Position numbers and translations under genes: made by a program. Source: Amaranthus tricolor (Eukaryota > Streptophyta > Magnoliopsida > Caryophyllales > Amaranthaceae). From it: DNA of 64,000 nucleotides. Under the pieces are notes generated by a model. It saw only the letters and a program-made list of their open reading frames with translations. It searched no databases and was not told where the DNA came from. Location: assembly GCF_026212465.1 (NCBI RefSeq), contig NC_080063.1, forward strand, positions 5,010,755-5,074,754, read 5' to 3'. Shown piece by piece: positions 1 through 12,258 of this stretch; positions within the stretch are counted from its first letter, which is position 1, and every line of letters starts with the position of its first letter.

Positions 1-33
1 AGTCTGCCCCCTTAACCACTCGGGCAAACCAGC
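1..33 (-). tRNA. 5' part of a type II tRNA, probably tRNA-Leu, cut by the window edge
   Basis: Read on the minus strand from position 33, the sequence has a 7-nt acceptor half (GCTGGTT), a TG spacer and a D-arm with the A-box-like core CCCGAGTGGTTAAGG. It then has the anticodon-stem half GCAGA and the loop bases C and T (position 33 of the tRNA). The window ends exactly before the anticodon. From memory, the acceptor and D-arm match plant cytosolic tRNA-Leu of the UAA type better than tRNA-Ser. The anticodon, variable arm and T-arm are not visible, so the isoacceptor and functionality cannot be decided. Confidence 0.65.
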
Positions 34-513
34 TGTTAATGATACATAAAACATAATTTAAATTTATTAAAAAACAAATCATATAAAACAGCACAATTTG
101 GGGGTTGAAAGCGACTGATAACAGAACGCATATTAAAGTAATTACTGGAGAATTGTATGGGCATGAATCAAAGTGGAAAATATGCTCATCATATATTGCT
201 AACCCCAGATAATTCATATAATTGTATTTTTTTTATTATTATTAAAAGAATCTTTCATCCATGAAATTATGTGTATATATACCCTTTTCTGTATGTTCTA
301 AGTTGTGTATTCCTTCAAGTTTTTCATGTTTGTATGATATTAAGGTAACTTTCATGCTCTTCATTTATTATTTTCTCCTTAATTATATTTTTTTCCTTTG
401 TATTGTTTACATTATTTAATTATTTATGTTTTTGCTGCTATAAGGTAGAAGATCTCTAGTATTGCAATCTGTTCGCAGTTAAAATTTTAACATTGTTATT
501 GTTCTAAAGATTA

Positions 514-3453
514 ATGGATTCTGTTGTGAACTTCAATGGAGCCAAGTATGATTGCCTACTTTTTGGTGAGTGGTTATATTTTAATTTTAAACGGAAGTAT
601 AACTTGAAAATTAATATAAGCTGAAAACGTGCATCCTAAGAAAATCCAAAAATAATCTATATGTAATTCCGTATCGAACAATTAAAAGGAGATTGATTAA
701 TGCATACGCTTGATGAGCTATTTCTCTTATCGCCAATTGGTTTTAAGGGTCGCTTGAATTGAGAGCAAACATTTATAGAGTAAATAAAAGTCAAACTAGA
801 AAAAAAGTTAATTAGATAAATAATTAAAGAGATTTGATTGTTAGAAAGATGAAAGAATTGATTAGAAGGTAATAAAAAATAGAGAATATAACAATTAATT
901 CTCTTATATAAATTCTTTACCTCCTAATGAGAAAAATCAACCTCCTTTTTATTCATCTTTTTTTATTTTCTCTCATTGTACCTCTATCACAATTATTTAA
1001 TAACTTCATTTCCATCGCTTCTCTTATGTGGGTTTTGAGTATATGCCCAAATTTAACATCCTTTTAATACTCATTTGCACCCGTTTTCGTAGTTTTCACT
1101 ATCTTTTGGTTTTTAGATGATTGTCTCTTTATATATGTTTATATATAAGTCCTTTTTCTTTTTGAAATTTGTTATAAATATCATAACAACATCATCTTAT
1201 GTAGCAAATTCAAAAGAAATATAGAAAATAAAATAGAATGGAATTCATCCTTTAATTTTTAATGACTGATTTTTTTTTTATTAATTTGATGGAATTTTTT
1301 TTTATTTTTTTAGATTTGGATGATACTTTGTACCCACTGAGTTCTGGAATCAACAAAGCTTGCAGAAAGAATATCGAAGGTATTTTTTTATTAGTAAATA
1401 AAAACAGTATAACCCTTCAATAATAAAAGAAATTAAACTTGTTACCCTGTTTGTGACAGAATACATGCTTAAATACTTAAATATAGAAGAAAGTGAGGTA
1501 CCAAGGTTATGTTTAGAGCTATACATAGAATATGGCACAACTATGGCTGGTCTCAAGGTAATAAACTTCATATAAACAAGTAAGGGTGTGTTTGGCAAAT
1601 GTCTTTTTCTTTGCTTTTATTTTTTAAGTTGGTCTAGCCCGTTAAATAAATTTTTTCTAAATAGTTTTTAAGTCAAAATTAAAAATCTGCAACAGACAAC
1701 TTTTAAATTAGTTTTTGGCTTTATAACCCACTTTTTATCTTATAAATAATCAATAACTAACAATTGGTTATTACAAAACATCTCTATAATAGTTGACTTA
1801 ACAGCTAGCAAAACATTCATATTTCCGACTTGTCAAATCAGATAACAACTCCGACCAACAATTATTTGCCAAACATAGTCTAAGTTGAGTTTCATATGAA
1901 AATATTTAATTGTACTAAGATTGATCTAATGATGTGTATGGTATGATTTTTAGGCACTTGGATATGAATTTGACAATGATGAATTTCACCAATATGTTCA
2001 TGGAAGTTTACCCTATGAAAAATTGAAGCCTGATCCTGTGTTGAGAAACCTTCTCCTCTCGACTCCCCAACGCAAAATTGTACGTATAACTCTCAATCCG
2101 AAGAGTTTAATTTCATGTCGTTTGATATGTTATATACTCTATCACGTTCATTCACCTGAGAGCCCTATTCATTTGATTTGAATCTATGTTATACTTCAGG
2201 TATTTACGAACTCGGACAAGGCACACGCAGCTCGCGCACTCAGAAAACTCGGGCTGGAAGATTGTTTCGAGGGCATAATATGTTTCGAGACACTCAATCA
2301 ACCAGACAATCCATCCTCAAAATCGCGTATTTTGTGCAAACCTTCAGTTGAATCTATTGAAGCTGCTATTAGTATTGCCAATTTGGATCCTAAAAGAACA
2401 GTAAGCATCAAATGATCAACTAACTTAGTTAGGAGTATTACACAAAAAAACACCAAAATTTAGTTAATGTATGCCTAAAATAGTTTCATTTGTGGATCTT
2501 TCTTGAGTTGAGGGACTCCTTGTCCGCACTCTCCTATATGGATATGAGTTGTCGTCTTCCTTCCCTTCTCAGATCCTGACCATAGTTCCTATAAGCGGAA
2601 TACACTGAATATGATAATGATGCGGATTAAAATAGTGCAATTTGGGTGTTTTGGTTCACAAGTTGATGTGAAATATTGTCTTCTCTCAGATATTCTTTGA
2701 TGATAGTGTCAGAAACATTGCAAGTGGAAAAGCAGCTGGACTTCACACAGTTATTGTAAGTATATTCTTATAGAATCTTAAGAAGATGTAAAAGGAATAT
2801 TCTATGTGCTAATATTGTTCTTTAGCATAGTCTCAATGAAAATTGAGAGGATAGCACGAGAGTAAATATGAGGCTAGAACTTACATATGCTTATTATAGG
2901 TAAAAGTGTTTTATACATGGGTCCGTTCGGCATAAAATAGTTGTGTGGTAATTGTTAGCTGATAGCTGTGGATAGCTGTAGCTAACTAATTCTATAATTG
3001 TTAGTTGCGTATATTTCGGTAAAAATAATAGTTATAATAGTTGTTGCAGTATAATTTGTTGAGTAAAATACGGAAAAAATATTCTTAACATGTGATTTTT
3101 GATTTGGAATGCTACCAATTGTAACGTTCTGAAAATAACTACCTAGATAAACCACTAAATGTTAAAACTTCTATACGCAACTCGTCCATGGTAGGGAAAC
3201 TTATGGAAGTTATGAATTGAACTCAAAGTACTTAATTGTTGTCAATTGAACTAAGTTATAGCCCATGACCTTAAGTCTCGGAAATTTTGGAATACAGGTC
3301 GGAAGATCAGAGCTGGTACCCGGAGCAGATTATGCATTACGGAGCATCCACAACATGAAAGAAGCACTTCCCAAAATCTGGGAAATGGAAGCGAAGGAGC
3401 GCCATGATCAAGTTCTTCAGTCCGCTACTGTTGAAACCTTTGTACAAGCATGA
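514..3453 (+). CDS. HAD-superfamily hydrolase, plant SDT1/pyrimidine 5'-nucleotidase-like
   Basis: Seven coding exons assemble into one 254-aa frame: 514-565, 1314-1379, 1460-1557, 1954-2079, 2200-2400, 2690-2755 and 3298-3453. All introns are GT..AG. The four HAD motifs are present. Motif I is DLDDTLY (nucleophile Asp18, acid/base Asp20). Motif II is VFTNSD (Thr117/Ser119 region). Motif III Lys is Lys161 in CKPSVES, and motif IV is FFDDS (Asp185/Asp186). The family is a cytosolic phosphatase/5'-nucleotidase group, related to yeast Sdt1/Phm8, that dephosphorylates small phosphometabolites; the plant substrate is usually not known. The start codon is the first ATG before motif I, and the length is near that of plant relatives. 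Intron 3 carries a Tourist-like MITE at 1584-1880. The 3' UTR probably runs to about 3770. Confidence 0.9.
1584..1880. mobile_element. Tourist-like (PIF/Harbinger) MITE in intron 3 of the HAD gene
   Basis: The left end GGGTGTGTTTGGCAAAT and the reverse complement of the right end GACTATGTTTGGCAAAT form terminal inverted repeats. The 297-bp element is flanked by TAA on both sides (1581-1583 and 1881-1883), the 3-bp target duplication typical of Tourist elements. It has no coding capacity. It lies wholly inside an intron and does not touch the splice sites. Confidence 0.75.
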
Positions 3454-4284
3454 TCGCGTTGGCACACGCCACCATCCAAACGCCCCTGAGAATGTTGGAT
3501 TTATGTAAAAGGCATCATCAGGAGGAGAGGGAGGCAGAAAGGCCAAGTTTATAAAACATTTTAGTTTTAATAGTAAGATCATGACAAAATATAAGTAAAT
3601 TGTAACAGCTTAGCTTGAAAAGCTTGAATAAGTGTTCACTGTCAAGGTGTATATGAAGCATTGCAGTGATTTCTGTTGATCTAGTAAAAATTATGAAACA
3701 TGTTGTAACATGTAACGAACTGGTCAATTGGAAATAATTGCTTCGTTATTTTAGCCAACAACATTTCATTATTCCAATATCATTATGTAATACCCACCGA
3801 AGCTTCTATATAAAGGCAGGCAAACACAAGCAGAAAAAAGCAAAAAAAGCTACCAAATAAAGTTCTGATCAGAACATAATATCTAATCCATGAGAAACTG
3901 ACCAAATAAGAGATGTTTATTGTTTCTGTTTGAATTTAATGGTTGACTGTATTGGAAAATAACTTGCATGTGATCACATCGAAGAATTAGAAAGAGGCTG
4001 AGTAACATATATATACTTGTAGGCTACTCGTCCTAATACCAATTACTTTAGAATGGAACCTCATCAAGTTTATTTGCAGCCAACTCTCTGAGTTATGCAC
4101 GTTTGCAATATGCTTGTTTATATAGAGCGTACACAAATTAATTCGAGTTTAGAGCAGAATGGTGTGTGTGTAAGTGCGCACATGCGCATCATGCAGTGCT
4201 TTGTCGCAGGGGTTGATATGTGAAGCGTAAGGTTTCACATCAAGCACCATGCTCTTGCATTTATGAGACTGATATGGTCAGCAT
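3454..4284. other. Spacer downstream of the HAD gene with an isolated TATA-like site
   Basis: The first ~300 bp are probably HAD-gene 3' UTR. CTATATAAAGGC at 3806-3817 looks like a TATA box on the plus strand, but no plausible protein ORF follows. An imperfect hairpin at about 4191-4256 has an ATGTGAA/TTCACAT stem core. The region could hold a non-coding transcription unit, but nothing recognisable was found. Confidence 0.3.
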
Positions 4285-4669
4285 TAGAGGTGTTCAAGGG
4301 GGCGGGTAGATCCAACGGGTTAAAGGTCGGGTCACATTTTAAGAATCATTAGCGGGTCGGGTTAATAACAGGGCTTGGTGTAAAAGGGTCTGGCCAAGCC
4401 GGGCCGGATAATTATAAGAATTAATTGCGAAAATAAATTTATCACTTTTTTTATATTTTTAAATAATGTTATTATATACGTACGTGGGTCGATCCAAAGG
4501 GCCATAAAGTATAATAAAAAAACTATTTTATGAACTTTTAAAAATGGGGTCAAAGTGGGTCGGATTTAAATGGACTTTGACCCGCACAATTCATTTAACA
4601 TTTGACATGACCCGCCCTAACCCCTCTCCGTTAAATTTTTGACCCGCCCCCGCCCTTTGAGCACCTCTA
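4285..4669. mobile_element. hAT-like MITE
   Basis: The left end TAGAGGTGTTCAAG and the right-end complement TAGAGGTGCTCAAAG form terminal inverted repeats, and both ends are rich in 'gcgggt/acccgc' motifs. The flanking 8-mers gtcagcat and gtcaacac match at 6 of 8 positions, as expected for an old hAT 8-bp target duplication. It is 385 bp with no ORF. The terminal motif is shared with the larger elements at 24853-25839 and 40439-44874. Confidence 0.7.
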
Positions 4670-5201
4670 GTCAACACTCAACTATGCACACATCTGCAGG
4701 TTATTCAGACTACTTGAAAGTGATTTGGTTCCTTCCTTCCTAGTTCCTTGTAATGCCATAAACTCGTCTCCCCCTATGACAGCTTATCTCAGCTACGGTT
4801 TCTCGATTTGAGTTTCATTACCTTCTTATTCTATTGAATAGACAGCGGATTTTTAATTTTTTGAAATTAAGACTTTGACAATATTATTGCTTTATTGGTT
4901 GCTCTATAATTAGCTAATATACTTCTGCTTTTAATACTTGAAACGTTTGTCCATTTAACACTACTATCAGATTAAATATTTATATCAAATATCAGATTAA
5001 ATATTTTATACATCAATACATTCATTGACATAAATAGAAATTCATCCGCCAAAAGCATAAGCAATTCAAATGGGCTTTCTCGTGAGAATTAAATCTTATC
5101 TCAATTAGGAGTAAGTATTATTTTTTCAGGTTAGGTAATAATAACAATTCTCACCTAGTCTTCTCCTCTCGGCCTACCCTATAATAATAATAATAATAAT
5201 T

Positions 5202-5232
<31 letters not shown>

Positions 5233-6835
5233 CAACAACTTTCCGGTGAGCACGCAAGATTACAAGAAGCAAACACGAGTACCATCATCCAAATGACACA
5301 GAACACCTGTATCAAAATTTTTCCAAACAAACTTATTGTAGCTAGTGATTAAAATATGCATAATGATTGCATATAATTGAGGACCACCAGGAGTTCCTAC
5401 TAATGAACTAATCAACTAATCATTCAGGTATTAAATTATATTCTATCTAACTTAATTTGTCTCATTTTTTCATTTTAATCTGTTCTAATAAAATTTTCTA
5501 AATTTATGTTTCTGAATATGACAGTATTACTTTTACTTTTTATGTTCTTTTTATTATTTCTAAATATTTAATCCACTACATCTAATTTCTTAGTTTCCGT
5601 GACGAAAATAAATGAAGCTAGATGGTTAAAACGGAAAAGTGATTCAAAATGCACCGACCTAAAATAATACTCCAATTCTAGAATATGATAAATTCAATTG
5701 AACTTTATTAGTAGTTGTTTTCCTTCTTTATGAGAGCATCCTAGACGCACAAGCACAGGCAGATATATGGGTAGCTGACACAACCAAGCACAATGAGAAT
5801 GATAGCTTAAGTGCTGTGGCTGACTCGCCGCCCACACTTCCTTGAAAATGACATCTCTCTACTTTTCTCTTCTGTAAACTTGGTTAGTTTATCTACACTA
5901 TTTAAGTATACATCAACCTTATAAAAACAAATGTTTTCTAATGAAAATACTTGATTTTACATGTCAAAAAAAAAAAGAAAAAACTTACTATTTTAATAAC
6001 TTTTAAAATTAATGCCTACTAAAATATTATGTACTAAGTCCATAGAAGACTTTCTCTCTATATAATGCAAAACGGGCAACATATGCGTTCGCGGTAATGA
6101 AATTGATTTATCGATCAAAAGCACGGGATATTTCTTGAAACATTCCGAAATGTGATATTCGTAAACCTTTATAACTTGAAAAATATTGGTTCAGAAGCTT
6201 TTCTACAGTTGAAAAGTGGATAACAAAAAAGCACCATCACTGTATCAGCAATTCATCAAACTGGAATACATTTTCTAATTCAGAACTCAGAAGCTTCCCT
6301 ACTGTTAAAAAAGCTTTTACACTTCTAAAAATCAAATACATTCACATTCTAACATAAAGACGGTGTTGACGCCCCCCAAAACACGAACTCGAAGCATGCA
6401 AGTATCCTGCTGCACCAGCCAAAACAGACGTAAGGGACTACAGATCATGGGCATACAGCGCACTTGCTTGTATGATAGAGTGTGAGGGAGACTATATTCG
6501 GTATATCCTTGCTCATGTCAAGCCAATGCAAGGTAGACAGAAATTTATATGATCAGGAAATACTACGTTAAGCCTTAGCCATGTTCATTTTCCTTTCACA
6601 ATGTTGTAATTTATTCTCTTATTATAAGCAAGAAGCATAGTCAACACATATGACCAAAAAAGGGATGACCTTGTAGTCATATGGGAACAATCAGTTTGAA
6701 TCACAAACTAATTTCGTAATCGAATTCAATATATGCTAGTTAAAAAACGCTCAATTATTGAGGTAATCTTGAAACCTAAGGAAGAAATGAAATAAGACGT
6801 TTTTCTTCCCTATATACATAGCAGGCATGGAAGTC
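4670..6835. other. Intergenic AT-rich DNA, no gene seen
   Basis: It contains one (TAA)n microsatellite (about 5181-5230) and otherwise low-information sequence. The part next to 6836 is the 3' flank (likely 3' UTR) of the minus-strand OEP16 gene, which converges on the HAD gene. I saw no ORF with family resemblance. Confidence 0.4.
5181..5240. repeat. (TAA)n microsatellite grading into (CAA)n
   Basis: A near-uninterrupted trinucleotide array of about 16 units, followed by a few aac units. Confidence 0.9.
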
Positions 6836-9800
6836 TCAGTTGAGATAGCTGATAAATTCTGCAGCAGTGGCGACTGCACCTCCCGTAAGAGCATCCATCA
6901 CAATTTTGTCTTTGTTGCCGTTGTTCACTGCAGATACCAGAGCTCCGGTCAAAGCACCCCCAATCATTGCATTTTTCTGCTCATATTTTAATTGAAAAAA
7001 ATTAGAACAAAATATTAATCAAGAAGTCATTATGTAAAAATAAGTTTTAGCTAAAGAACAAATTATATAATCATTAATATGAAGAAAACAAAAAAAAAAT
7101 GCTATATAACCTTCTTCCATGCAGGAGAGACCAAATCTTTTAACAAATCACTAATTCTTAGATCACTTATAATTTTAATATAATTACTTTTATAGTATTA
7201 GAGTGTGATTACTTATAACTTAAAACGATTACTTATAATCTTAAAGTAATCAATTGAAGAAATGAGCTATTACATGGACCCGTCTCATGATGAGCTGTTA
7301 ACAAATAGGATGACAAAAAACAAAAAAATGCTATATCACCACAATCCAATATTTCAGAAGCAGGTAAGAAAAAGTTGGAAATGTCAGTTTTCCTATTTCA
7401 ACAATTACCATTAAAATGATCTAACAAGGTCTCAAATGACTTTTTTCAGAAATAACAACAATTTGCAACCAAATTTGATGGTGTTCAATCCAACTCATAT
7501 TTTCTTTGTCATTGATTTTCCGACGGAAGGAGTATTACATAAAGTTTTTGTCAAAACAGAATGTAAACCAGTGAATTTTTTAGGATGCAACAACAGCTTC
7601 TGCTAGTGCTACCAACTTCGAAAGGTAATTTTCTTACAAACACAATTTTGACTCGATATCTCCCTGAAAAACTCTAAATTTTTTCATGTATATTAAGGTG
7701 TATTAACACTAATCTACTTCTAAATTTTCTCATGTTTGAGTGCAGTTGTTGCAGAGTAGGCGACGAGTCATCTTTAGGCGCATGACAAGTCGTCGTCTTT
7801 GCTGCTTTCTCGCCCAATCCAACTTAGTCAACTCTTAACTTAGCTTATGTAATGTCATGTTCGCCAAATATTACATGACATACAATATTGGTACCGCATC
7901 ACTTCTTAGCTGATGCCTGATTAGTTTATAGACTAATAGAAAAACTCAACAACACTTTTTTATGCAACACTGTCCTACGCACCCTTGCCTCATTGGCATC
8001 ATCTAGCGACTTCATTGTATATGAATTATCCAACTATCACGTAGATGATAATAGCTTATTCACCACTGCAACTACAACTACGTTCCAAAAGCTGCTTCCA
8101 TCTTCAATAAGACAAAAAACCATGCCTTCGAGCTCACATTTGGAGTAGAAAATATTCTTCACCCTTGTTCATGAGGATCTTGGGCTATGCAAGCAAGTAT
8201 TCAATCTTTGCAATTGCTTGCTATGACTACCACTTTCACCTCTTTTACTTCACAAGCCATACTAAGAATACTCATTAGCAAAGAACTCATCTTCACTCCT
8301 AGTCAACTTCAATGGCTCCTCATGATCATACTGATACATTAATGTCAACATCACTTGCGTACTCATACGCCTACAATCGGTCACACAAAGTCCTTCATGA
8401 AACATTTCCATTCTGATATAGAATGCACCGATTTTATATCAACCCACGAGTTTCTCAACTTATCTTCATTGATAAAAAACATAATTAAAAATTTATTTAT
8501 GGGTTTGCATCTACACCCAACTTGACAAAACATCCCAAACACCTCTAATTCGTCTATGCCTACTTTTTGTTTAGCTTTTTTCGTTACATCCACACCTAAA
8601 TCATAAAGGTTAGAATTAATATGGGATGTCTCCTCCTTTGCTCGGACTTGTATTTGCTTCTTACAAAACAAATTTTGACCGAGTAATCTCCTTCATAAAC
8701 TCTACAATTTTTTCGTTAATACTAATATGTGCCTAATAGAATAAGACTATTGTGGAAGTACTACTGCTACTTATAACGAACTTGCAGTCTTAAATTAACT
8801 CTAACTGTAAATCTAATCAAATTCTACAAAAAAGCTAATTCTATGTAAATACAACTAGCACAAACCAACAAATTTCCATTCCTAAACTAATTATAATAAC
8901 ATTCTCACTCTAGTTGCAGGACTCCCTTGTGTTTTCCAGAACCAGCGAAGAGTCATTAGCAGAGGAGTAGAAAAATTCTATATCCTTGTTTCTTGTTTCT
9001 TTTAACTTACCACTGGAGTCTAGAGCCCTAAACTTCCGAACAACCAACGTGTTTTCACCAGATAAGTTCCTACCTTTGTTCCTACACCACCGTACAGAAT
9101 AGGCGGCGAGTCATCGTTGGGCATTGTCATCTGTGCCGTCTACTCCCATTTCACCTTGATATGACCCACGTGCCTCCTCTCCCCTTGCAATATACTTATA
9201 GCTGGAAAAAGGAGAGGGGTAATAAGTAAGCAAGTTTGATCTTTGTATGTTTGATTGTTTTGGTTGGTTTAAAATAGTTTCCTTGTATATATACGGGTAA
9301 TGTGCTTTGTTAGACAGTGTGAAAAATTAAGAAATTAGTCTTGTTGAGGAGTTTGGAAACCACTCAAAGGTTTCTGTTTTTATCAATTTCAATAATAATA
9401 CATTTCCATTCTTTTACTTCCTTTAGGTTCTGTAATTCTTTATCATTTGGTATCAGATTCAAGTATGGCCACCACACAATCAACCCGTTTGGATACTGTT
9501 GAGAGGGAAATCCCTATCTTGCTTCTAACCCTTTCTATGGCCCATAATCAAACATTAACATAATCCTCTTTGCGCATGCATGCTAGGCTTGATTCATCAA
9601 AATAGATGATATGTCTTCTTCTCCTCATAAACCCATTCATAGGTCATAGCCTTACTTGGTTAGTACCTATAAGTTTGATACTCAGATAGATAACACTATA
9701 TTGATGAGAGGCAACATATTCAGTTCATATACTCTGAACTAAAATAAAAGTAAAGTTTCCTAGTATATCATTTTCCATAGAGACCTATGATCCGTTATCT

Positions 9801-11505
9801 CGAGAAGGTCCCAAAACTTGAAGATGCTAGCAACATAGTGTGGTCAAGGATTGAAAGATAAGAGTGCATCATCAACTAGCTTGTATACAACCCATTATGA
9901 GGGGAGACTAGGCCGTACTTTATTTGACTTATTTTAGTAAAAACCAGCTTAGACAAGGGCCAAAAACATCAAATAAAGACCAATAAGGTGGTAATCTTGT
10001 ATTCCCATTAATTGATGGTAATAAACTCAAAATTTGGCTAATAAAGTCAAATAAGTTTTGGTAAGTTCACATAATGTATATAATTCGAAACTTTAACGCC
10101 ATATAGAGCACCATTTACAAACAATATAAAGTCCATGATATGTGACATAATAAGGAAAATGCAACCCAAATAATATCAAAAGAAGGACAATATATCATCT
10201 ATATGCACTGGGATTATCTCTGTCATTTGAGGATTATAATAAATAGCTTGTAAGTTGTAATCATTGGAAGAAGAAATTACCCAATCACTGGTACCCCGAA
10301 TCCTTTTTACTCCATACTCCATCCCAGCATAAACACCAGCTACAGTTCCTGTGGAATAGGAAATTAACTGAGTGGTTAAGTTTACATACATATCGCCAGA
10401 TTCTGCGATAAATTGATGGTAGAAATTAAGTTCTCACATACCCCAGTATGCTCCTTCTTTGCACATCTTTTTCAACTGGAAACACACAAATTTGTCTATC
10501 AGAATATAAAACTACAAAGTATTTAACAAATTTCTCATGGATTGAATCACAAGACACAGGATGATTTTGCAAACTACTCCCTCCATTCTCTAATGTTCTT
10601 CTCATTCGGAATATTCCACTTTAAAGAGAGAAATTTAATTAAGGTTTCTTAGAGATATATTGAAGATAAAATATGTCTATGTGAGATCTTATTAAATTCT
10701 TCTTAAGTATATTTAGAGATATTAAGACTAAAAAATTGCTTTAAAAACTTTGCAAAAATTAAATGGGAAGAAGAAAAAGAACGGAGGGAGTATAATTGGG
10801 TACTCTCCAGAATAACAAATTGATTATGTGCCAAACGATCAGAACTTTCATATGCGTTTAACATGGCAACAATATAATAAATGCACAACCAATTTCCAAA
10901 TTTCCAAATATTCATTGCAAATTTGCAATCCACATTAGCTAAATCATCAAGTTTGACATTGATGTTACCCAGAATTCATAATGCGTATAAAAACAATTAA
11001 TTTTCTTGTTCTTCACAAATTTCTAATCCTACCCAGTTAGTTCAAAAATCCCCAGCTACCTAAAACGATTGACACATCATAATATTAATAACTTACCGAT
11101 TCCTCTACGTTCTTAGTTGAAATGGTTCCTGCCCAGAAACCAAAAAATGTGATTACAAACATTCATCAATTAAAATTCATATCACCAATAGCTCTTGAGA
11201 ATCAAACAATTTACCAAAATTACAATAATATAGAACGAATATATAACTAAAAATGTAAGAATCAGATAATAATCAGAAAAAACCTCTTTTGGCAATGTGG
11301 TATGCATCTTCAGCAACTGCTCTAGTGGCTGCAACCTAAGAAGCAAAACCCAGAAATTAAATAGGAAAAGAAGGGAATTGTAAGAAAAAAGAAAAAGAGA
11401 AATGATTACAGTGCCAATCTTGAAGAAGCCATCAACGGTACGATCCAGCAATGGACTTCCAGTGTCAATAACGACGTCAACCTTGGCAAAGCTGCTTCTC
11501 GGCAT
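6836..11505 (-). CDS. OEP16: Outer envelope pore protein 16, plastid (Tim17/22/23 superfamily channel)
   Basis: Six coding exons on the minus strand join in frame to 140 aa: 11410-11505, 11284-11335, 11097-11128, 10442-10475, 10281-10348 and 6836-6976. Splice sites are GT..AG. Recognisable pieces include VDGFFKIGTVAATRAVAEDA, LKKMCKEGAYWG, YAGMEYGVKRIRG and KNAMIGGALTGA. These follow Arabidopsis OEP16-1 almost block by block, and the usual length is about 145 aa. OEP16 is a four-helix, cation-selective channel in the plastid outer envelope that passes amino acids and amines, and it has been linked to import of NADPH:protochlorophyllide oxidoreductase A. The Gly-rich helical segments (GTVAGVYAG, GGALTGALVSA) are typical of this superfamily. 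No cleavable transit peptide is visible, as expected for an outer-envelope protein. The last intron (6977-10280, 3.3 kb) contains retrotransposon debris, and intron 3 carries a Stowaway MITE. Confidence 0.93.
8880..9560 (+). mobile_element. LTR-retrotransposon fragment in OEP16 intron 5
   Basis: TTTGGTATCAGA at about 9447-9458 resembles the primer-binding site complementary to initiator tRNA-Met. It is followed closely by an ATG that opens MATTQSTRLDTVEREIP, which resembles Ty3/gypsy Gag N-termini. The sequence upstream would then be LTR. A 55-bp block near 9095-9150 (containing 'ggcggcgagtcatcgttggg') is echoed at 7745-7800, so a second diverged copy lies about 1.35 kb away. Boundaries are estimates and no pol remains. 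Confidence 0.45.
10577..10790. mobile_element. Stowaway MITE in OEP16 intron 3
   Basis: Terminal inverted repeats CTCCCTCCATTCTC and (complement of right end) CTCCCTCCGTTCTTT, flanked by TA on both sides (10575-10576, 10791-10792), are diagnostic for Tc1/mariner-derived Stowaway elements. It is 214 bp with no ORF. Confidence 0.85.
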
Positions 11506-11708
11506 TTTGTTCCTTCGATTTTTCCTGTGTGTATAGTGGGGGGTGAGAGCTGTGCGGGAATCGAGAAGTGGCTTTGAATTGATGTTTGATCATTGAGAAT
11601 TGAGATTTGAGAATGATGAAATATTGAAATGTGTGATGGAATTTGGACGGCTCAATGTATCACTCGTTTTACATTTTTTTAAATAATTAATCAATGAATA
11701 AAATAATA

Positions 11709-11966
11709 ATCCCTCAATTCAGCACTAATGTCTCATTTGCTTTTTGGACACTATTTATCTATTACTTTTAATTTGCATTTTATTATTAATCTACAAGTTA
11801 AAACATAGTTATGTGGAATCTTATTTGATTAGTCTCAATGCAAGGATTATTCATATCAACTTTCCATAATTTTTAATAATGCACAATTAGAGATGTTAAA
11901 GATTGAATAAGTGCATTGGATAGAGTGCATAAAGTAAATGAGACGTTAGTGCTGAATTGGATGGAG
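11709..11966. mobile_element. Stowaway-like MITE upstream of OEP16
   Basis: The segment starts near 'tcaattcagcactaatgtct' and ends with the inverted partner 'gagacgttagtgctgaattg'. The interior ('acaagttaaaacatagttat', 'gattagtctcaatgcaagga') recurs at 57397-57600 and, inverted, at 38017-38268. It lies 200 bp upstream of the OEP16 start and could overlap its promoter. Confidence 0.65.
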
Positions 11967-12009
11967 TACTCATTTTACTCATTTTATGTCAAAAAAAATA
12001 AATATACTT

Positions 12010-12258
12010 TTTATGTTTTTATTTATTCTTCCCATTTATTTTTTACGCAGATTCTAATGTGAACTTAAAAGTCAAATGATTTTATATGTGAGCTTTTAAA
12101 AATCCTAAAAAATTGATACTAGAAAATAGATATTAAGACAAATCTACGAAGAACTCACATAAATATGTTTTTTCATATAGATAGATGAGAAATTATAACT
12201 AAAGTTTAACACTAAAATTCGAAAATTTTATTTGATAAGAACATATGAAAACGGAGAG
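12010..12258. mobile_element. Degenerate Stowaway-like MITE, sister copy at 47965-48231
   Basis: The stretch from 'tttatttattcttcccattt' to 'gaacatatgaaaacggagag' is, in reverse complement, similar along its length to 47965-48231 ('gtgaatgggaagaacaaatg', 'gaaaacagagggaatat'). Both have remnants of the 'ctcycttcgttttc' Stowaway terminus. No coding content. Confidence 0.55.

Noticed and set aside
4191..4256. Known plant microRNA precursor
   Set aside because: The hairpin is imperfect, and I compared the arms from memory with common conserved plant miRNAs (miR156, 160, 162, 166-172, 390-399, 408) without a match. It is kept only as a low-interest finding.
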